Part shown: one piece after another, positions 39,125 through 48,728 of the stretch
How positions within the stretch are numbered: position 1 is the stretch's first letter
Layout: the number at the start of each line of letters is the position of its first letter
Assembly: GCA_043772905.1 (NCBI GenBank)
Contig: JAYVFS010000274.1
Coordinates: 7,675-71,674, forward strand
Length of the DNA stretch: 64,000 bases
Direction: 5' to 3'
From: JAAFJT01 sp043772905
Lineage (GTDB): Bacteria > Bacteroidota > Bacteroidia > Chitinophagales > Saprospiraceae
Position numbers and translations under genes: made by a program
Notes under the pieces: generated by a model
The model's database searches: none
Told to the model about the DNA's origin: nothing
What the model saw: only the letters and a program-made list of their open reading frames with translations

Positions 39125-39181
39125 TGAATGAATGTAAAATGTCGAAGTAGGTTGCTCTACTTCGACATTTTCCATTCATTC
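39125..39181 (+). terminator. Hairpin terminator after the Uma2-like gene
   Basis: AAAATGTCGAAGTAG (39136-39150) pairs with CTACTTCGACATTTT (39157-39171), extended by TGAATGAAT/ATTCATTCA, then a T run. Confidence 0.88.
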
Positions 39182-39258
39182 AACTTTTTTTCGATATTCT
39201 TGATACACTTTCCTATTTTTGCCCCAACTCTTCCTATAAAGCATTAAGAACCAATTTA

Positions 39259-39288
39259 TTCATCATTCATTATTTATCACTCATCATT
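39259..39288 (+). repeat. TTCATCATT leader repeat before pgi
   Basis: Units TTCATCATTCATTATTTATC and CTCATCATT end 8 bases before the start codon. The same leader, in the same orientation, precedes the genes at 44273 (44235-44264), 59113 (59085-59107) and 62752 (62701-62730). Confidence 0.75.
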
Positions 39289-39296
39289 GCAAAATT

Positions 39297-40946
39297 ATGT
39301 TTCCAAAAATAAATCCAACCACAACAAAGTCATGGCGCAAGTTGACGAAACACCATAAAGCGGTTAAAGACGTAGAAATGAAATCGCTTTTTGCGGAAAA
39401 TATAGACCGTTTTTCGCAGTTTTCTCTACGTTTTGAAGATATTTTATTCGATTATTCCAAAAATATATTGACCGACGAAACGCTGCCGTTGCTCATCAAA
39501 TTGGCAAAAGAATGTGGTTTGAAAGCCGCTATTGATGCCATGTACAAAGGCGAAACAATCAACGAAACGGAAAGTAGAGCCGTGTTGCACACGGCTTTGC
39601 GCAACCGTTCAAACAAACCCGTCATAGTAGATGGCAAAGACGTAATGCCCGATATAAAAGCAGTCTTAAAGAAAATGGAAGCCTTCTGCGACCGCGTCAT
39701 CTCTGGAAAATGGAAAGGCTACACAGGCAAAGCCATAACAGATGTCGTGAACATTGGTATCGGCGGCTCGGACTTAGGTCCCGTAATGATAACGGAAGCC
39801 TTAAAACCGTACAGCAACCACATCAAAATTCACTTCGTTTCGAATGTAGATGCCACGCATTTAGCAGAAGTTTTGAAGCTCATTGACTTTGAAACAACGC
39901 TTTTTCTTATTGCTTCTAAGACGTTTACGACGCAGGAAACGATGGCAAACGCACACTCTGCCCGTCAATTCTTTTTGGCAGAAGCGAAGGACGAAGCGCA
40001 CATCAAAAAGCACTTTGCGGCATTGTCAACCAATGAAAAATCGGTCGTTCAGTTTGGTATAGATGCCCAAAATATGTTCGGTTTTTGGGATTGGGTTGGC
40101 GGACGTTATTCGTTGACATCTGCCATTGGTTTGTCCATTGCTTTGAATATTGGTTTCGACAATTTCAAAAAGCTCTTAGAAGGTTTTTATGCGATGGATA
40201 AACACTTTCAAACCACGGCTTTCGAGAAAAATGTGCCTGTTTTGTTGGCTTTAATTGGCGTTTGGTACGTCAATTTCTTCAATGCTGAATCAGAAGCTAT
40301 TTTGCCGTATGACCAATATATGCACCGTTTTGCCGCTTATTTTCAACAAGGCAATATGGAAAGCAACGGCAAATGTGTGGACAGAAACGGCGAAGAAGTC
40401 ACTTACCAAACAGGACCGATTATTTGGGGCGAACCTGGGACAAACGGACAACACGCCTTTTATCAACTCATACATCAAGGTACGCGCTTGATTCCTTGCG
40501 ATTTCCTTGCACCAGCCATCAGTCACAATCCGATTGGTGAACACCACACCTTGTTATTGTCCAATTTTTTCGCTCAAACACAGGCTTTGATGATGGGCAA
40601 AACGGCAGAACAAGTGACCGCAGAATTTGAAAAAGCAGGTAAAAAGCCCGCAGAATACGAAAAACTCGTCCCTTTCAAGGTTTTTAAAGGCAATCGTCCG
40701 ACCAATTCGATATTATTCAAAACGCTTGACCCACGCACTTTGGGCAGTTTGGTCGCTCTTTATGAACATAAAATCTTTGTGCAAGGCGTGATTTGGAATA
40801 TTTTTAGTTTCGACCAATGGGGCGTTGAATTGGGTAAACAATTGGCGAATAATATCCTGCCTGTATTGAGGGGGGATGAAGCGGTTGACACATTCGATAG
40901 TTCGACGAATGGGTTGATAAATGCTTGGAAGGAGATGAAAAAATAA
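39297..40946 (+). CDS. pgi: Glucose-6-phosphate isomerase
   Basis: 549 residues, normal for the long PGI form. Conserved blocks are present: IGIGGSDLGPVM, SKTFTTQETMAN, the signature VGGRYSLTSAIGLS, GQHAFYQLIHQGT and the C-terminal lysine region. It interconverts glucose- and fructose-6-phosphate in the cytosol. Followed by a large inverted repeat. A one-mismatch 10-mer (TATTGAGGGG, 40864) encodes VLRGD. Confidence 0.97.
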   Translation: MFPKINPTTTKSWRKLTKHHKAVKDVEMKSLFAENIDRFSQFSLRFEDILFDYSKNILTDETLPLLIKLAKECGLKAAIDAMYKGETINETESRAVLHTALRNRSNKPVIVDGKDVMPDIKAVLKKMEAFCDRVISGKWKGYTGKAITDVVNIGIGGSDLGPVMITEALKPYSNHIKIHFVSNVDATHLAEVLKLIDFETTLFLIASKTFTTQETMANAHSARQFFLAEAKDEAHIKKHFAALSTNEKSVVQFGIDAQNMFGFWDWVGGRYSLTSAIGLSIALNIGFDNFKKLLEGFYAMDKHFQTTAFEKNVPVLLALIGVWYVNFFNAESEAILPYDQYMHRFAAYFQQGNMESNGKCVDRNGEEVTYQTGPIIWGEPGTNGQHAFYQLIHQGTRLIPCDFLAPAISHNPIGEHHTLLLSNFFAQTQALMMGKTAEQVTAEFEKAGKKPAEYEKLVPFKVFKGNRPTNSILFKTLDPRTLGSLVALYEHKIFVQGVIWNIFSFDQWGVELGKQLANNILPVLRGDEAVDTFDSSTNGLINAWKEMKK

Positions 40947-40951
40947 TGTTT

Positions 40952-41040
40952 TGAGCTGCGAATTTCACTGGTTTTGCGAATTTACTAATTACACGTATAG
41001 ATTAAGTCGCAATTAGTAAATTCGTGAAATTCGCAGCTCA
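40952..41040. repeat. Nested inverted repeat between convergent genes
   Basis: TGAGCTGCGAATTTCAC (40952-40968) is the exact complement of 41024-41040; an inner pair GCGAATTTACTAATT / AATTAGTAAATTCG adds a second stem. The outer arm overlaps the stop codon of the BRO gene. Confidence 0.85.
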
Positions 41041-41877
41041 TTCATTTATTTTTTCTGGTAATTCATCGCTTTTACTGTCTTTTAGGTTCAAAAAATTATT
41101 TGTTGACACAACCGACTTTCCCAATTCTTTTTCAAAATTCATCCGAGCATTTCCTGCCATCGTACCGCCTTTGATTGCGGCTACTTGATTGTCTTCAAAG
41201 CCTTGTACGTCTTTGTCAACAACAATACTGCGTGTGGCTTCTTCACCTAATGCCGAAAAAATAAGTTCAAAATTCGTCATGTGGTCACGCAGGTTTTGTT
41301 TTTCCAACCCTTTGATTTGACCATGTTCTTTTGGCGTTAAACCGAAAGTCGCTTTCGAGATTTCAGCCGTTAAAATCGAATATTCAACCCCTTCTTTGAT
41401 GCCCCGTTTTTGCCATTCTGCGGTCAATTCCTTGCGAATACGGGTACTTTTTTCTCTATAACCAATCCAATCGTCAGGATAACCTTTGGCTTTGTAAATC
41501 TCTCTGGCACGTTCAAAAGCAATTTCAGGGTTTTCAGTTTCCTCAATACGCTCTTTGCCCACTTGTGCCAACCACATTTTTAAAGGTTCGGCTTTGGGCG
41601 ATGGAACGGACATGATGATGCGAAAGATTCCCTCTGTATTGGCTGCAACATACTTCCTTGTTTTACCCGTTTCACCCTTAACATTTACATATGTACAACT
41701 TGTACGTAGGAAGCTTTTCAGTTCATTATCTCGCTTTCTTAATTTTTCAAGATATTGTTTAGGGTCTTTACTGTCTGTTAAAATTGAAATAACATCTACC
41801 AAAACGAAATGCCATTCATCGTTTTGCCAAACTTTACGAATAGTTTTGCCTTCAAAAGGAATAAGATTTTCTGTCAT
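41038..41877 (-). CDS. BRO-N / DinD-like protein (copy 1)
   Basis: 279 residues. Bro-N domain at 1-110 (IRKVWQNDEWHFVLVDVI, FRIIMSVPSPKAEPLKMWLA). The C-terminal part LRDHMTNFELIFSALGEEATR and GGTMAGNARMNFE recalls DNA-damage-inducible protein D and phage antirepressor-like proteins. A close paralogue is at 52482-53318. No phage genes are nearby. This copy lacks a 10-mer. Confidence 0.85.
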   Translation of the reverse strand: MTENLIPFEGKTIRKVWQNDEWHFVLVDVISILTDSKDPKQYLEKLRKRDNELKSFLRTSCTYVNVKGETGKTRKYVAANTEGIFRIIMSVPSPKAEPLKMWLAQVGKERIEETENPEIAFERAREIYKAKGYPDDWIGYREKSTRIRKELTAEWQKRGIKEGVEYSILTAEISKATFGLTPKEHGQIKGLEKQNLRDHMTNFELIFSALGEEATRSIVVDKDVQGFEDNQVAAIKGGTMAGNARMNFEKELGKSVVSTNNFLNLKDSKSDELPEKINE

Positions 41878-42005
41878 GATGTTTTAGATTTAGGTAAAAT
41901 TATAGGTTTTCAATGAATGATAAAGGTAGGTGTTTTTAGAAAAAAGCCCGAATGTTACATGTTGTAAAATTTAGGCTTTTTAAGGTTTTATACTGAGGGG
42001 AGTAC

Positions 42006-42503
42006 TCAACGCCCAAAATCGTCTTGAACCCTTACAATATCATCTTCATCAGATGGATTCGCAGGGTCAGTATGTTGCCAAATTTCAGCAATAATGCCCC
42101 AATCATCCAACCCAACAAGACGGTGACGTTCGCCTTGCTGCAATTCGATAATATCTCCTAAGACCAATTTTTTCACATCCTTTTGCTCGTCCGTATCGCT
42201 GGTGACCACGCCAGCTGTGCCACCGACGACTTTCCAAATTTCAGAGCGACGGAAATGATATTGCCACGATAAACGTTTGTTTGGCGCAACTAACAATATT
42301 TTTGGGCTTAATTTTTCAAAACCTGCAAAATCGGCAACCGACAAATGCGGGAAATAAGTGGCGATAAACTGTGGTGCTTGCGATTCATCGATGACAAAAA
42401 AGCCGCCCCATGGACGTTGGCGATCTTGTTTGTCAATGCGAAAACCTAATTTTTCGACTTCTTTTTCAATCTTATTAAAGACGATACTTCTTTCTGAATC
42501 CAT
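42006..42503 (-). CDS. Cupin, mannose-6-phosphate isomerase type II-like
   Basis: 165 residues. RPWGGFFVIDE, LSPKILLVAPNKRLSWQYH, RRSEIWKVVGG and LGDIIELQQGERHRLVG form the cupin of type II phosphomannose isomerases, without the nucleotidyltransferase half. The metal histidines are in QYHFRRSE and ERHRL. Possibly a stand-alone sugar-phosphate isomerase. 10-mer at 41991 downstream, near-copy at 42583 upstream. Confidence 0.85.
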   Translation of the reverse strand: MDSERSIVFNKIEKEVEKLGFRIDKQDRQRPWGGFFVIDESQAPQFIATYFPHLSVADFAGFEKLSPKILLVAPNKRLSWQYHFRRSEIWKVVGGTAGVVTSDTDEQKDVKKLVLGDIIELQQGERHRLVGLDDWGIIAEIWQHTDPANPSDEDDIVRVQDDFGR

Positions 42504-42646
42504 AATTTTTTGCCTTAACGTTTAATTTAAGGTGCAAAAGTACACTCAAAACTCAAAACCTAAAACTCAAGACGTATATAAATGCTGAGGGGTTAATTTT
42601 TTTAGAAAAAACGTGTCAAAAAGACACAAAAATAAAAATCGGTTGT

Positions 42647-42695
42647 TACCTTTGTTTCAAGTTCTAAAATTATGTAAAAAACATAATTCTTAGAA
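42647..42695 (+). promoter_or_regulatory. Promoter and palindromic operator candidate for the AraR-like gene
   Basis: TACCTTTG (42647-42654) fits the -7 element. Just downstream TTCTAAAATTATGT (42662-42675) and ACATAATTCTTAGAA form a one-gap palindrome before the start at 42721. The position suits autoregulation. I did not find the same palindrome before araA, araB or araD. Confidence 0.45.
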
Positions 42696-42720
42696 TAATT
42701 AGTAGGTTATTTATTTTTAA

Positions 42721-43440
42721 ATGCTAAGGAAAAGACATTTTATGACCCAATACGAACACACAACACGCCTTTTAGTGGCAACAGACTGTATCATCTTTGG
42801 CTTCGACGGCGAGGAGATGAAACTACTCGTCATTAAGAGAAATTTTGAACCGCAAAAAGGAAAATGGTCTCTAATGGGCGGTTTTGTCAATGACGATGAG
42901 GATTTGGTGCATGGCGCAGAGCGTATTTTGTACGATTTGACGGGTTTGACAAACATCTATGTTGAACAATTAGGCACATTTGGAGAAGTCAATCGTGACC
43001 CTCTTGAGCGCACAATTTCAGTTATGTTTTTTGCACTTATCAATATTCACGACCACGACGAAGCAGCCGTTAAAGCGCATAATGCCCATTGGATTAGTTT
43101 AAAACACAAGCCAAAACTGATATTCGACCACGACAAAATGGTTGAAAAAGCATTGGAACATTTGCGTTATAAAGCGGCTTTGCACCCTTTGGGCTTTGAA
43201 TTATTACCTGAAAAATTCTCTATTCCGCAATTGCAAAAGCTGTATGAAGCGATTTATGATATGAAATTGGACAGGCGGAATTTTAGTCGTAAAATTTTGT
43301 CCACAAAACTATTGATAGATACAGGCGAAAAAAACGAACAATCGGCAACTAAAAAAGCGATTCTTTACAGATTGGATAAAGTACGATATGCCGATAAATT
43401 TCACTCGTTTTGGCATTTTATGCCTGACCCAGTGATGTGA
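42721..43440 (+). CDS. Nudix-domain transcription regulator, AraR/NrtR-like
   Basis: 239 residues (alternative start 42742, MTQYEHTTR). N-terminal Nudix fold at about 15-145 with a degenerate Nudix box (GGFVNDDEDLVHGAERILYD; the catalytic EE is missing), then a winged-helix domain at about 155-235. Bacteroides AraR has this architecture and represses arabinose genes until arabinose binds. It sits upstream of araA. A 10-mer copy with seven Gs starts directly after its stop codon. Confidence 0.85.
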   Translation: MLRKRHFMTQYEHTTRLLVATDCIIFGFDGEEMKLLVIKRNFEPQKGKWSLMGGFVNDDEDLVHGAERILYDLTGLTNIYVEQLGTFGEVNRDPLERTISVMFFALINIHDHDEAAVKAHNAHWISLKHKPKLIFDHDKMVEKALEHLRYKAALHPLGFELLPEKFSIPQLQKLYEAIYDMKLDRRNFSRKILSTKLLIDTGEKNEQSATKKAILYRLDKVRYADKFHSFWHFMPDPVM

Positions 43441-43488
43441 TACTGAGGGGGGGCTTTTCATTTTTTCACTTTTCATTTTTTACTGAAA

Positions 43489-44037
43489 ATGCTCAATGTT
43501 CATTTTGACCCATTTCCAACACTCACAACAGACCGTTTTGTGTTGCGGCAAATCAGCCAAGACGATGCAGAAATGATGTTTGAAATGCGGTCTGACCCAG
43601 AAATGATGGCGTATATACCCAGACCATTAGCCAAAACGATGGACGATGCCACGGCATTGATTCAATCTATGCACGACGGTGATGAGAAAGGTGAAAGTTT
43701 TCTTTGGGCAATATCATACAAAAACGATACAAAATTATTGGGGACAATCGGTTATTATCGTTTGAAACCAGAGCATTTTAGGGCAGAAGTCGGCTATCTT
43801 TTGCACCGTGATTATTGGCAAAAAGGCATTATGTATGAGGCATTACAATCTGTCTTAGAATTTGGTTTCAAGGAAATGAATTGTCACTCCATCGAAGCAA
43901 TTATTGACCCAGACAATGTGGCTTCGGCTCGTTTGCTTGAAAAATGTGGGTTTGTGAAAGAAGCGCATTTTAAGGAAAATTGCTTTTGGAATGGTCAGTT
44001 TTTGGATTCTGTGGTGTATTCCAAACTCAAAATATAA
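43489..44037 (+). CDS. GNAT acetyltransferase (RimJ/RimL-like)
   Basis: 182 residues. TDRFVLRQISQDDAEMMFEM opens the family; acetyl-CoA binding region VGYLLHRDYWQKGIMYEAL; C-terminal SIEAIIDPDNVASARLLEKCGF. May acetylate ribosomal protein N-termini or small amines. It is inserted between the AraR-like gene and araA without a clear functional link. Confidence 0.92.
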   Translation: MLNVHFDPFPTLTTDRFVLRQISQDDAEMMFEMRSDPEMMAYIPRPLAKTMDDATALIQSMHDGDEKGESFLWAISYKNDTKLLGTIGYYRLKPEHFRAEVGYLLHRDYWQKGIMYEALQSVLEFGFKEMNCHSIEAIIDPDNVASARLLEKCGFVKEAHFKENCFWNGQFLDSVVYSKLKI

Positions 44038-44043
44038 AATAAC

Positions 44044-44158
44044 TATTTTGGGCTGACACGAATTACACGAAATTATAATGAAAATATTTTATGACTTTCT
44101 ATATCTGAATAATTAGAAAACCAATTCGTGTAATTTGTGAAATTCGTGTCAGCTAAAT
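44044..44158. repeat. Imperfect long inverted repeat after the GNAT gene
   Basis: GCTGACACGAATTACACGAA (44052-44071) pairs with TTCGTGTAATTTGTGAAATT and GTGTCAGC (44131-44155) with a bulge. A 10-mer copy lies at 44175. Confidence 0.75.
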
Positions 44159-44272
44159 AGTTGCAACCTGAAAATACTGAGGGGGTACTCCTCCTTTTTT
44201 TAAATAGATAATGTGTCATATCAACACTAAAAAATTCATCATTTATATTTCATCATTCATCATTAAAAAATT

Positions 44273-45763
44273 ATGTTGGATTTAAAGAAACTCGAAGTTT
44301 GGTTCGTCACAGGCAGCCAACATTTATACGGCGAAGAAACGCTGAAAACCGTAGCAGAACATTCAAAAACGATAGCAAATGCCTTGAATGTGTCGGAAAA
44401 AATACCTGTGCAAGTCATCTTCAAACCTGTTGTGAAAACGCCTGATGAGATTTACAAAATCTGTCAAGCGGCGAATACAGACCCGAATTGTATCGGCATC
44501 GTGGCGTGGATGCACACCTTTTCACCTGCCAAAATGTGGATTCGGGGCTTACAATCTTTGCAAAAACCGATGTGTCATTTGCATACACAATTCAATCGAG
44601 ATATTCCATGGGGCGATATAGATATGGATTTTATGAACCTCAATCAATCGGCACATGGCGACCGTGAATTCGGTTTTATGATGACCCGTTTGCGGTTGAA
44701 TCGAAAAGTCGTTGTCGGTCATTGGGCAGACCCCTCAGTACACGAGCGTCTGAACATGTGGATGCGGGCGGCTGCGGCTCGTTTTGATTGGCAAGGCGCC
44801 AGATTCTGTCGTTTTGGCGACAATATGCGTCAAGTTGCTGTGACTGATGGCGATAAAGTAGAAGCAGAAATGGCATTTGGTTACACCATTGATGGTTACG
44901 GCGTAGGTGATTTGGTTGAAAAAGTCAATGCCGTTAGCGATAGCGATATTGATAAACTCGTTGCGGAATATGACGAAAGCTACGTTTTGACGGCTTCGTT
45001 GCGCAAAGGTGGCGCACAACACAGTTCGTTGCGAGATGCCGCAAAAATCGAAATTGGGATGCGCTTTTTCCTTGAAGAAGGCAATTTCAAAGGTTTTACC
45101 GATACGTTTGAGGACTTACATGGTTTGGTGCAATTGCCTGGCATTGCAACGCAACGCCTTATGGCTTCGGGCTATGGTTTTGGCGGCGAAGGCGATTGGA
45201 AAACATCAACAATTGTACGTGCCGCAAAGGTTATGGCAAGCGGTATGGCAGGCGGCAATTCATTTATGGAGGACTATACTTATCATTTTGACCCTCAAAA
45301 CAGCCTTGTTTTAGGCTCACACATGCTTGAAATTTGCCCATCCATCGCCAAAGGCAAACCGACTTGCGAAATTCATCCGTTGGGTATTGGTGGCAAAGCA
45401 GACCCTGTGCGCTTGGTTTTTGACGTATCAGGTGGCGCAGGACTGAATGTGTCGTTGATGGATATGGGCAACCGTTTCCGCTTATTGGTCAATGAAGTTG
45501 AAGCTGTTGAACCGTTTGAAAAGCTGCCTAAACTGCCAGTCGCAAGAGTTTTATGGAAACCATTACCAGATATGGGAACAGCTTGTGCGGCTTGGATTTA
45601 CGCAGGTGGCGCACACCACACAGTTTACAGTCAAAATTTAACAACCGAATATTTTGAGGATTTTGCAGATATGTTCAACATCGAAACTGTGGTCATTGAT
45701 GCTAAAACCGATTTGCGTTCCTTGAAAAATGAATTGCGGTGGAACGAAGTCTATTATCGTTAG
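44273..45763 (+). CDS. araA: L-arabinose isomerase
   Basis: 496 residues, standard length. EVWFVTGSQHLYGEETL at the N-terminus, MHTFSPAKMWI, HLHTQFNRDIPW, DFMNLNQSAHGDREFG and the C-terminal ICPSIAKGKPTCEIHPLGIGG are diagnostic. Converts L-arabinose to L-ribulose (Mn2+). The loop GHWADPSVHE carries a 10-mer copy at 44731, where relatives commonly read WxDPEV. Next gene is the Na+/sugar symporter. Confidence 0.97.
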   Translation: MLDLKKLEVWFVTGSQHLYGEETLKTVAEHSKTIANALNVSEKIPVQVIFKPVVKTPDEIYKICQAANTDPNCIGIVAWMHTFSPAKMWIRGLQSLQKPMCHLHTQFNRDIPWGDIDMDFMNLNQSAHGDREFGFMMTRLRLNRKVVVGHWADPSVHERLNMWMRAAAARFDWQGARFCRFGDNMRQVAVTDGDKVEAEMAFGYTIDGYGVGDLVEKVNAVSDSDIDKLVAEYDESYVLTASLRKGGAQHSSLRDAAKIEIGMRFFLEEGNFKGFTDTFEDLHGLVQLPGIATQRLMASGYGFGGEGDWKTSTIVRAAKVMASGMAGGNSFMEDYTYHFDPQNSLVLGSHMLEICPSIAKGKPTCEIHPLGIGGKADPVRLVFDVSGGAGLNVSLMDMGNRFRLLVNEVEAVEPFEKLPKLPVARVLWKPLPDMGTACAAWIYAGGAHHTVYSQNLTTEYFEDFADMFNIETVVIDAKTDLRSLKNELRWNEVYYR

Positions 45764-45768
45764 TAAAA

Positions 45769-45801
45769 AACGTCGGTAAGGTTTCAAACCTTACCGACGT
45801 T
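45769..45801 (+). terminator. Perfect hairpin after araA
   Basis: AACGTCGGTAAGGTTT (45769-45784) pairs with AAACCTTACCGACGTT (45786-45801) around one base. A 10-mer copy follows at 45811. It may attenuate read-through into the symporter. Confidence 0.85.
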
Positions 45802-45908
45802 AAGATACACCCCCTCAGTAAAATCGCTCTTTTTATCGAAAAACAATAAGAAAAACGCATCGAAAGCGAGGCGGAAACTAAATTTATAACAATTAAAACT
45901 CTTTTATC

Positions 45909-47528
45909 ATGCACCAAAGTTTTGACACATTAGACTGGTCAGTCATTATTGGCTATTTTATTCTACTTTTAGGCATAGCTTTTTGGGTCATCAAACAAGA
46001 AAATAAGAATACAGAAGACTACTTTTTGGCGGGTCGCAGCATCGGCTGGTTCGTCGTGGGGGCTTCAATTTTTGCTTCAAATATCGGTTCTGAACACGTT
46101 GTTGGCTTGGCGGGTGCCGGTGCAGGTGGAAAAATACCGATGTTGATTTATGAGCTTCATGCTTGGCTTGTTTTGGCTTTGGGTTGGGTTTTTCTTCCTT
46201 TTTATCTCCGAAGTGGTGTCTTTACGATGCCTGAGTTTTTGGAACGTCGCTTCAATTCAAAGGCACGTTGGTTTCTCACAACGTTTTCGTTGTTGGCGTA
46301 TATTATGACCAAAGTTTCGGTAACGATATACGCGGGCGGTATAGTCATTTCGTCGCTTTTTCATATTGATTTCTGGTTTGGCGCATTGCTGACGGTTGTA
46401 CTGACGGGGGCTTATACCATTTTAGGTGGTATGCGGGCGGTTGTTTATACGGAAGCCGTACAGACCATTTTGATTGTTGTGGGTGCTGGTACATTGACTT
46501 ATGTCGGCTTAAATGAAGCAGGTGGTTGGAGTGGTGTCAAAGCAAATTTGCCTGAAGGATATCTCAATATGTGGCGACCGAATGACGACCCCGATTTCCC
46601 TTGGTTGCCGTTGGTGATAACGAGTACGATTGTGGGTACTTGGTATTGGTGTACCGATCAATACATCGTGCAAAGGGCGTTGGCGGCACGTAACATTACG
46701 CAAGGACGGCGCGGGACCATTTTCGCGGCGTTACTGAAATTGATGCCCGTTTTCCTTTTCCTCATTCCAGGTATCATTGCCTTATCGCTCAAAAATAGTG
46801 GTCAACTACAATATGACACTGCTGACCAAGCATTTGCTACACTTTTGATGCAAAAAATGCCATCGGGACTGAGGGGTCTTGTCGGCGCAGGGCTTTTAGC
46901 CGCTTTGATGAGTTCATTGGCTTCGGTTTTCAACTCTTGTTCAACCTTGTTTACGGTGGACGTTTATCAAAAATTGTATCCAGATGCACCACAGAAAAAA
47001 CTGTTGCGTGTGGGTCGTATCGCCACCTCCATTGTGGTCGTTTTGGGCATTTTTTGGATACCTATTATGCAAAACATTTCAGGCACTTTATATGAGTATC
47101 TGCAATCGGTTCAATCTTATATTGCACCGCCGATTACAGCCGTGTTCCTTTTGGGTATTTTCTTCAAACGCATCAATTCACAAGGTGCTATGGCAACTTT
47201 AATCGCAGGTTTGGGTGTTGCAGTTGTCCGGTTGGGTTTAGAATTGGGTAAAAATTCACTCGACCCGAATGGCTTTTTGTTCGCTTTTGGCAACATGAAT
47301 TTCTTATCGTTTGCTGCTTGGTTCTTCCTGTTTTCGATTATCGTGTGCGTCGTTGCGAGTTTGTTGACTCCTGCGCCCGCACCTGAACAAATACAAGGTT
47401 TGACTTTCAGCACCTTGTCGCAAGAACAAAAAGATGCTAATAGGGGTAGCTACAGCATTGGTGATATTGTCGTATCCCTCATCATTTTGGGTATTGTGGC
47501 GTATGTGATGTTTAGTTTTAGAGGATAG
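45909..47528 (+). CDS. Sodium/sugar symporter (SSS/SGLT family)
   Basis: 539 residues with about 14 membrane segments. N-terminal DYFLAGRSIGWFVVGAS and SNIGSEHVVGLAGAGA, and the GLRGLVGAGLLAALMSSLAS motif (Na+ site region), are typical of SGLT-like carriers. Likely imports L-arabinose, given its place after araA. 46867 holds GACTGAGGGG, a one-mismatch 10-mer, in that conserved GLRG motif. Confidence 0.93.
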   Translation: MHQSFDTLDWSVIIGYFILLLGIAFWVIKQENKNTEDYFLAGRSIGWFVVGASIFASNIGSEHVVGLAGAGAGGKIPMLIYELHAWLVLALGWVFLPFYLRSGVFTMPEFLERRFNSKARWFLTTFSLLAYIMTKVSVTIYAGGIVISSLFHIDFWFGALLTVVLTGAYTILGGMRAVVYTEAVQTILIVVGAGTLTYVGLNEAGGWSGVKANLPEGYLNMWRPNDDPDFPWLPLVITSTIVGTWYWCTDQYIVQRALAARNITQGRRGTIFAALLKLMPVFLFLIPGIIALSLKNSGQLQYDTADQAFATLLMQKMPSGLRGLVGAGLLAALMSSLASVFNSCSTLFTVDVYQKLYPDAPQKKLLRVGRIATSIVVVLGIFWIPIMQNISGTLYEYLQSVQSYIAPPITAVFLLGIFFKRINSQGAMATLIAGLGVAVVRLGLELGKNSLDPNGFLFAFGNMNFLSFAAWFFLFSIIVCVVASLLTPAPAPEQIQGLTFSTLSQEQKDANRGSYSIGDIVVSLIILGIVAYVMFSFRG

Positions 47529-47595
47529 AAGAGATTTTTATGAGTTCTACTGAGGGGGTGACTTTTTGCTAAAATATTGATTTTAAATGTCTTAT

Positions 47596-47628
47596 AATTT
47601 TCCGCAGCCTATTAACTTGCGGAAAATT
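47596..47628. terminator. Hairpin between convergent genes
   Basis: AATTTTCCGCA (47596-47606) pairs with TGCGGAAAATT (47618-47628). 10-mer copy at 47548. Confidence 0.8.
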
Positions 47629-47648
47629 TGTATCATTCTCATATTGCT

Positions 47649-48626
47649 TTAATGCGCTAAAGGTCTCTTTTTTATCATACCCCCTTTGGTATCTTTGACG
47701 GCACTTGTTACGACAAAAGCATTGGAGTCAATGGTCATTATTGCGGTGTTAAGCCGATTCACTTCGAGGCGTGTGACGACGGTATAGAGAATGTCGAGTT
47801 CATTTTTTTTGCCCATTCTCCCGAAGCCACCTTTACCTTTGTAAATGGTGACACCTCGGCCTAACTCATTGATTATCATCTCTTTAATCTCTTCAGAGCG
47901 AGGAGAAATGATGGTAACGGCGGTGTATTCTTCTATACCGTCCACCACAAAATCGAGGGTTTTTGAAGCGGCTAAATAGGTGATAATGGCATACAAAGCC
48001 GTGTCAACAGACATAATATAAGCAGCAAAAGCGAAAATAAGGACATTGAAAATGATGATAACATCGCCTATCGTTAAGCCTAATTTACGGCTTAAATAAA
48101 TGGCTAAAACCTCTGTACCGTCTATCACTGCGCCGCCTCTGACCGACAGTCCGATACCTGCGCCAAGGAAAAAACCGCCAAAAACGGCGACCAATAACTT
48201 GTCCTGCGTGACTTCGGGAAAATGAACAGTGGCAACGCATAGCGCTAATCCGCTTATTGCAATAGCTGTTTTTATAGCGAATTGTTTGCCGATGACTTGA
48301 TAGCCGATGAAAATAAAAGGCAAATTGATGGCAATGATTAAAAAATACAAGGGAATACCCGTAAGTTCGGAAATGAGTAGTGAAATACCCGTCGCACCAC
48401 CGTCAATAAAGTTATTGGGCAGCAAAAAACTTTCAAGCCCAAAAGCGGCAGAGGCGATACCTAACAGAATCAAAAAGGTGTCTTTAATGAGTTGCTTCGT
48501 GATGATTTTTACCTCTCGAAACCCTTTTGCAAATCGGTAGGCAGAGTATTCGACGGCTTCATTCTCTTGCGATAATCGTTTTCGCAGCAGATGTTTGAAG
48601 ACTATTTTTCTTAAAAAATTTCTCAT
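47649..48626 (-). CDS. YitT family membrane protein
   Basis: Start set at ATG 48626 (MRNFLRKIVF), 325 residues. Six membrane segments with GIASAAFGLESFLLPNNFIDGGATGISLL and the C-terminal DUF2179 domain (IISPRSEEIKEMIINEL). Function in the family is poorly defined, possibly transport. No link to the arabinose genes is evident. Confidence 0.9.
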   Translation of the reverse strand: MRNFLRKIVFKHLLRKRLSQENEAVEYSAYRFAKGFREVKIITKQLIKDTFLILLGIASAAFGLESFLLPNNFIDGGATGISLLISELTGIPLYFLIIAINLPFIFIGYQVIGKQFAIKTAIAISGLALCVATVHFPEVTQDKLLVAVFGGFFLGAGIGLSVRGGAVIDGTEVLAIYLSRKLGLTIGDVIIIFNVLIFAFAAYIMSVDTALYAIITYLAASKTLDFVVDGIEEYTAVTIISPRSEEIKEMIINELGRGVTIYKGKGGFGRMGKKNELDILYTVVTRLEVNRLNTAIMTIDSNAFVVTSAVKDTKGGMIKKRPLAH

Positions 48627-48728
48627 TCGCGCTATTTTTTTGTGAATCGCCAATATAGTACAAGAACATTAAGTTCACCTTTTTATTTTTTAATTTATTA
48701 TTAAATCATTAATCAACAAGACTTTACG

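Noticed and set aside
42583..42592. TGCTGAGGGG as another 10-mer copy
   Set aside because: One mismatch in the core; listed as a near-copy only and not counted among the 49.
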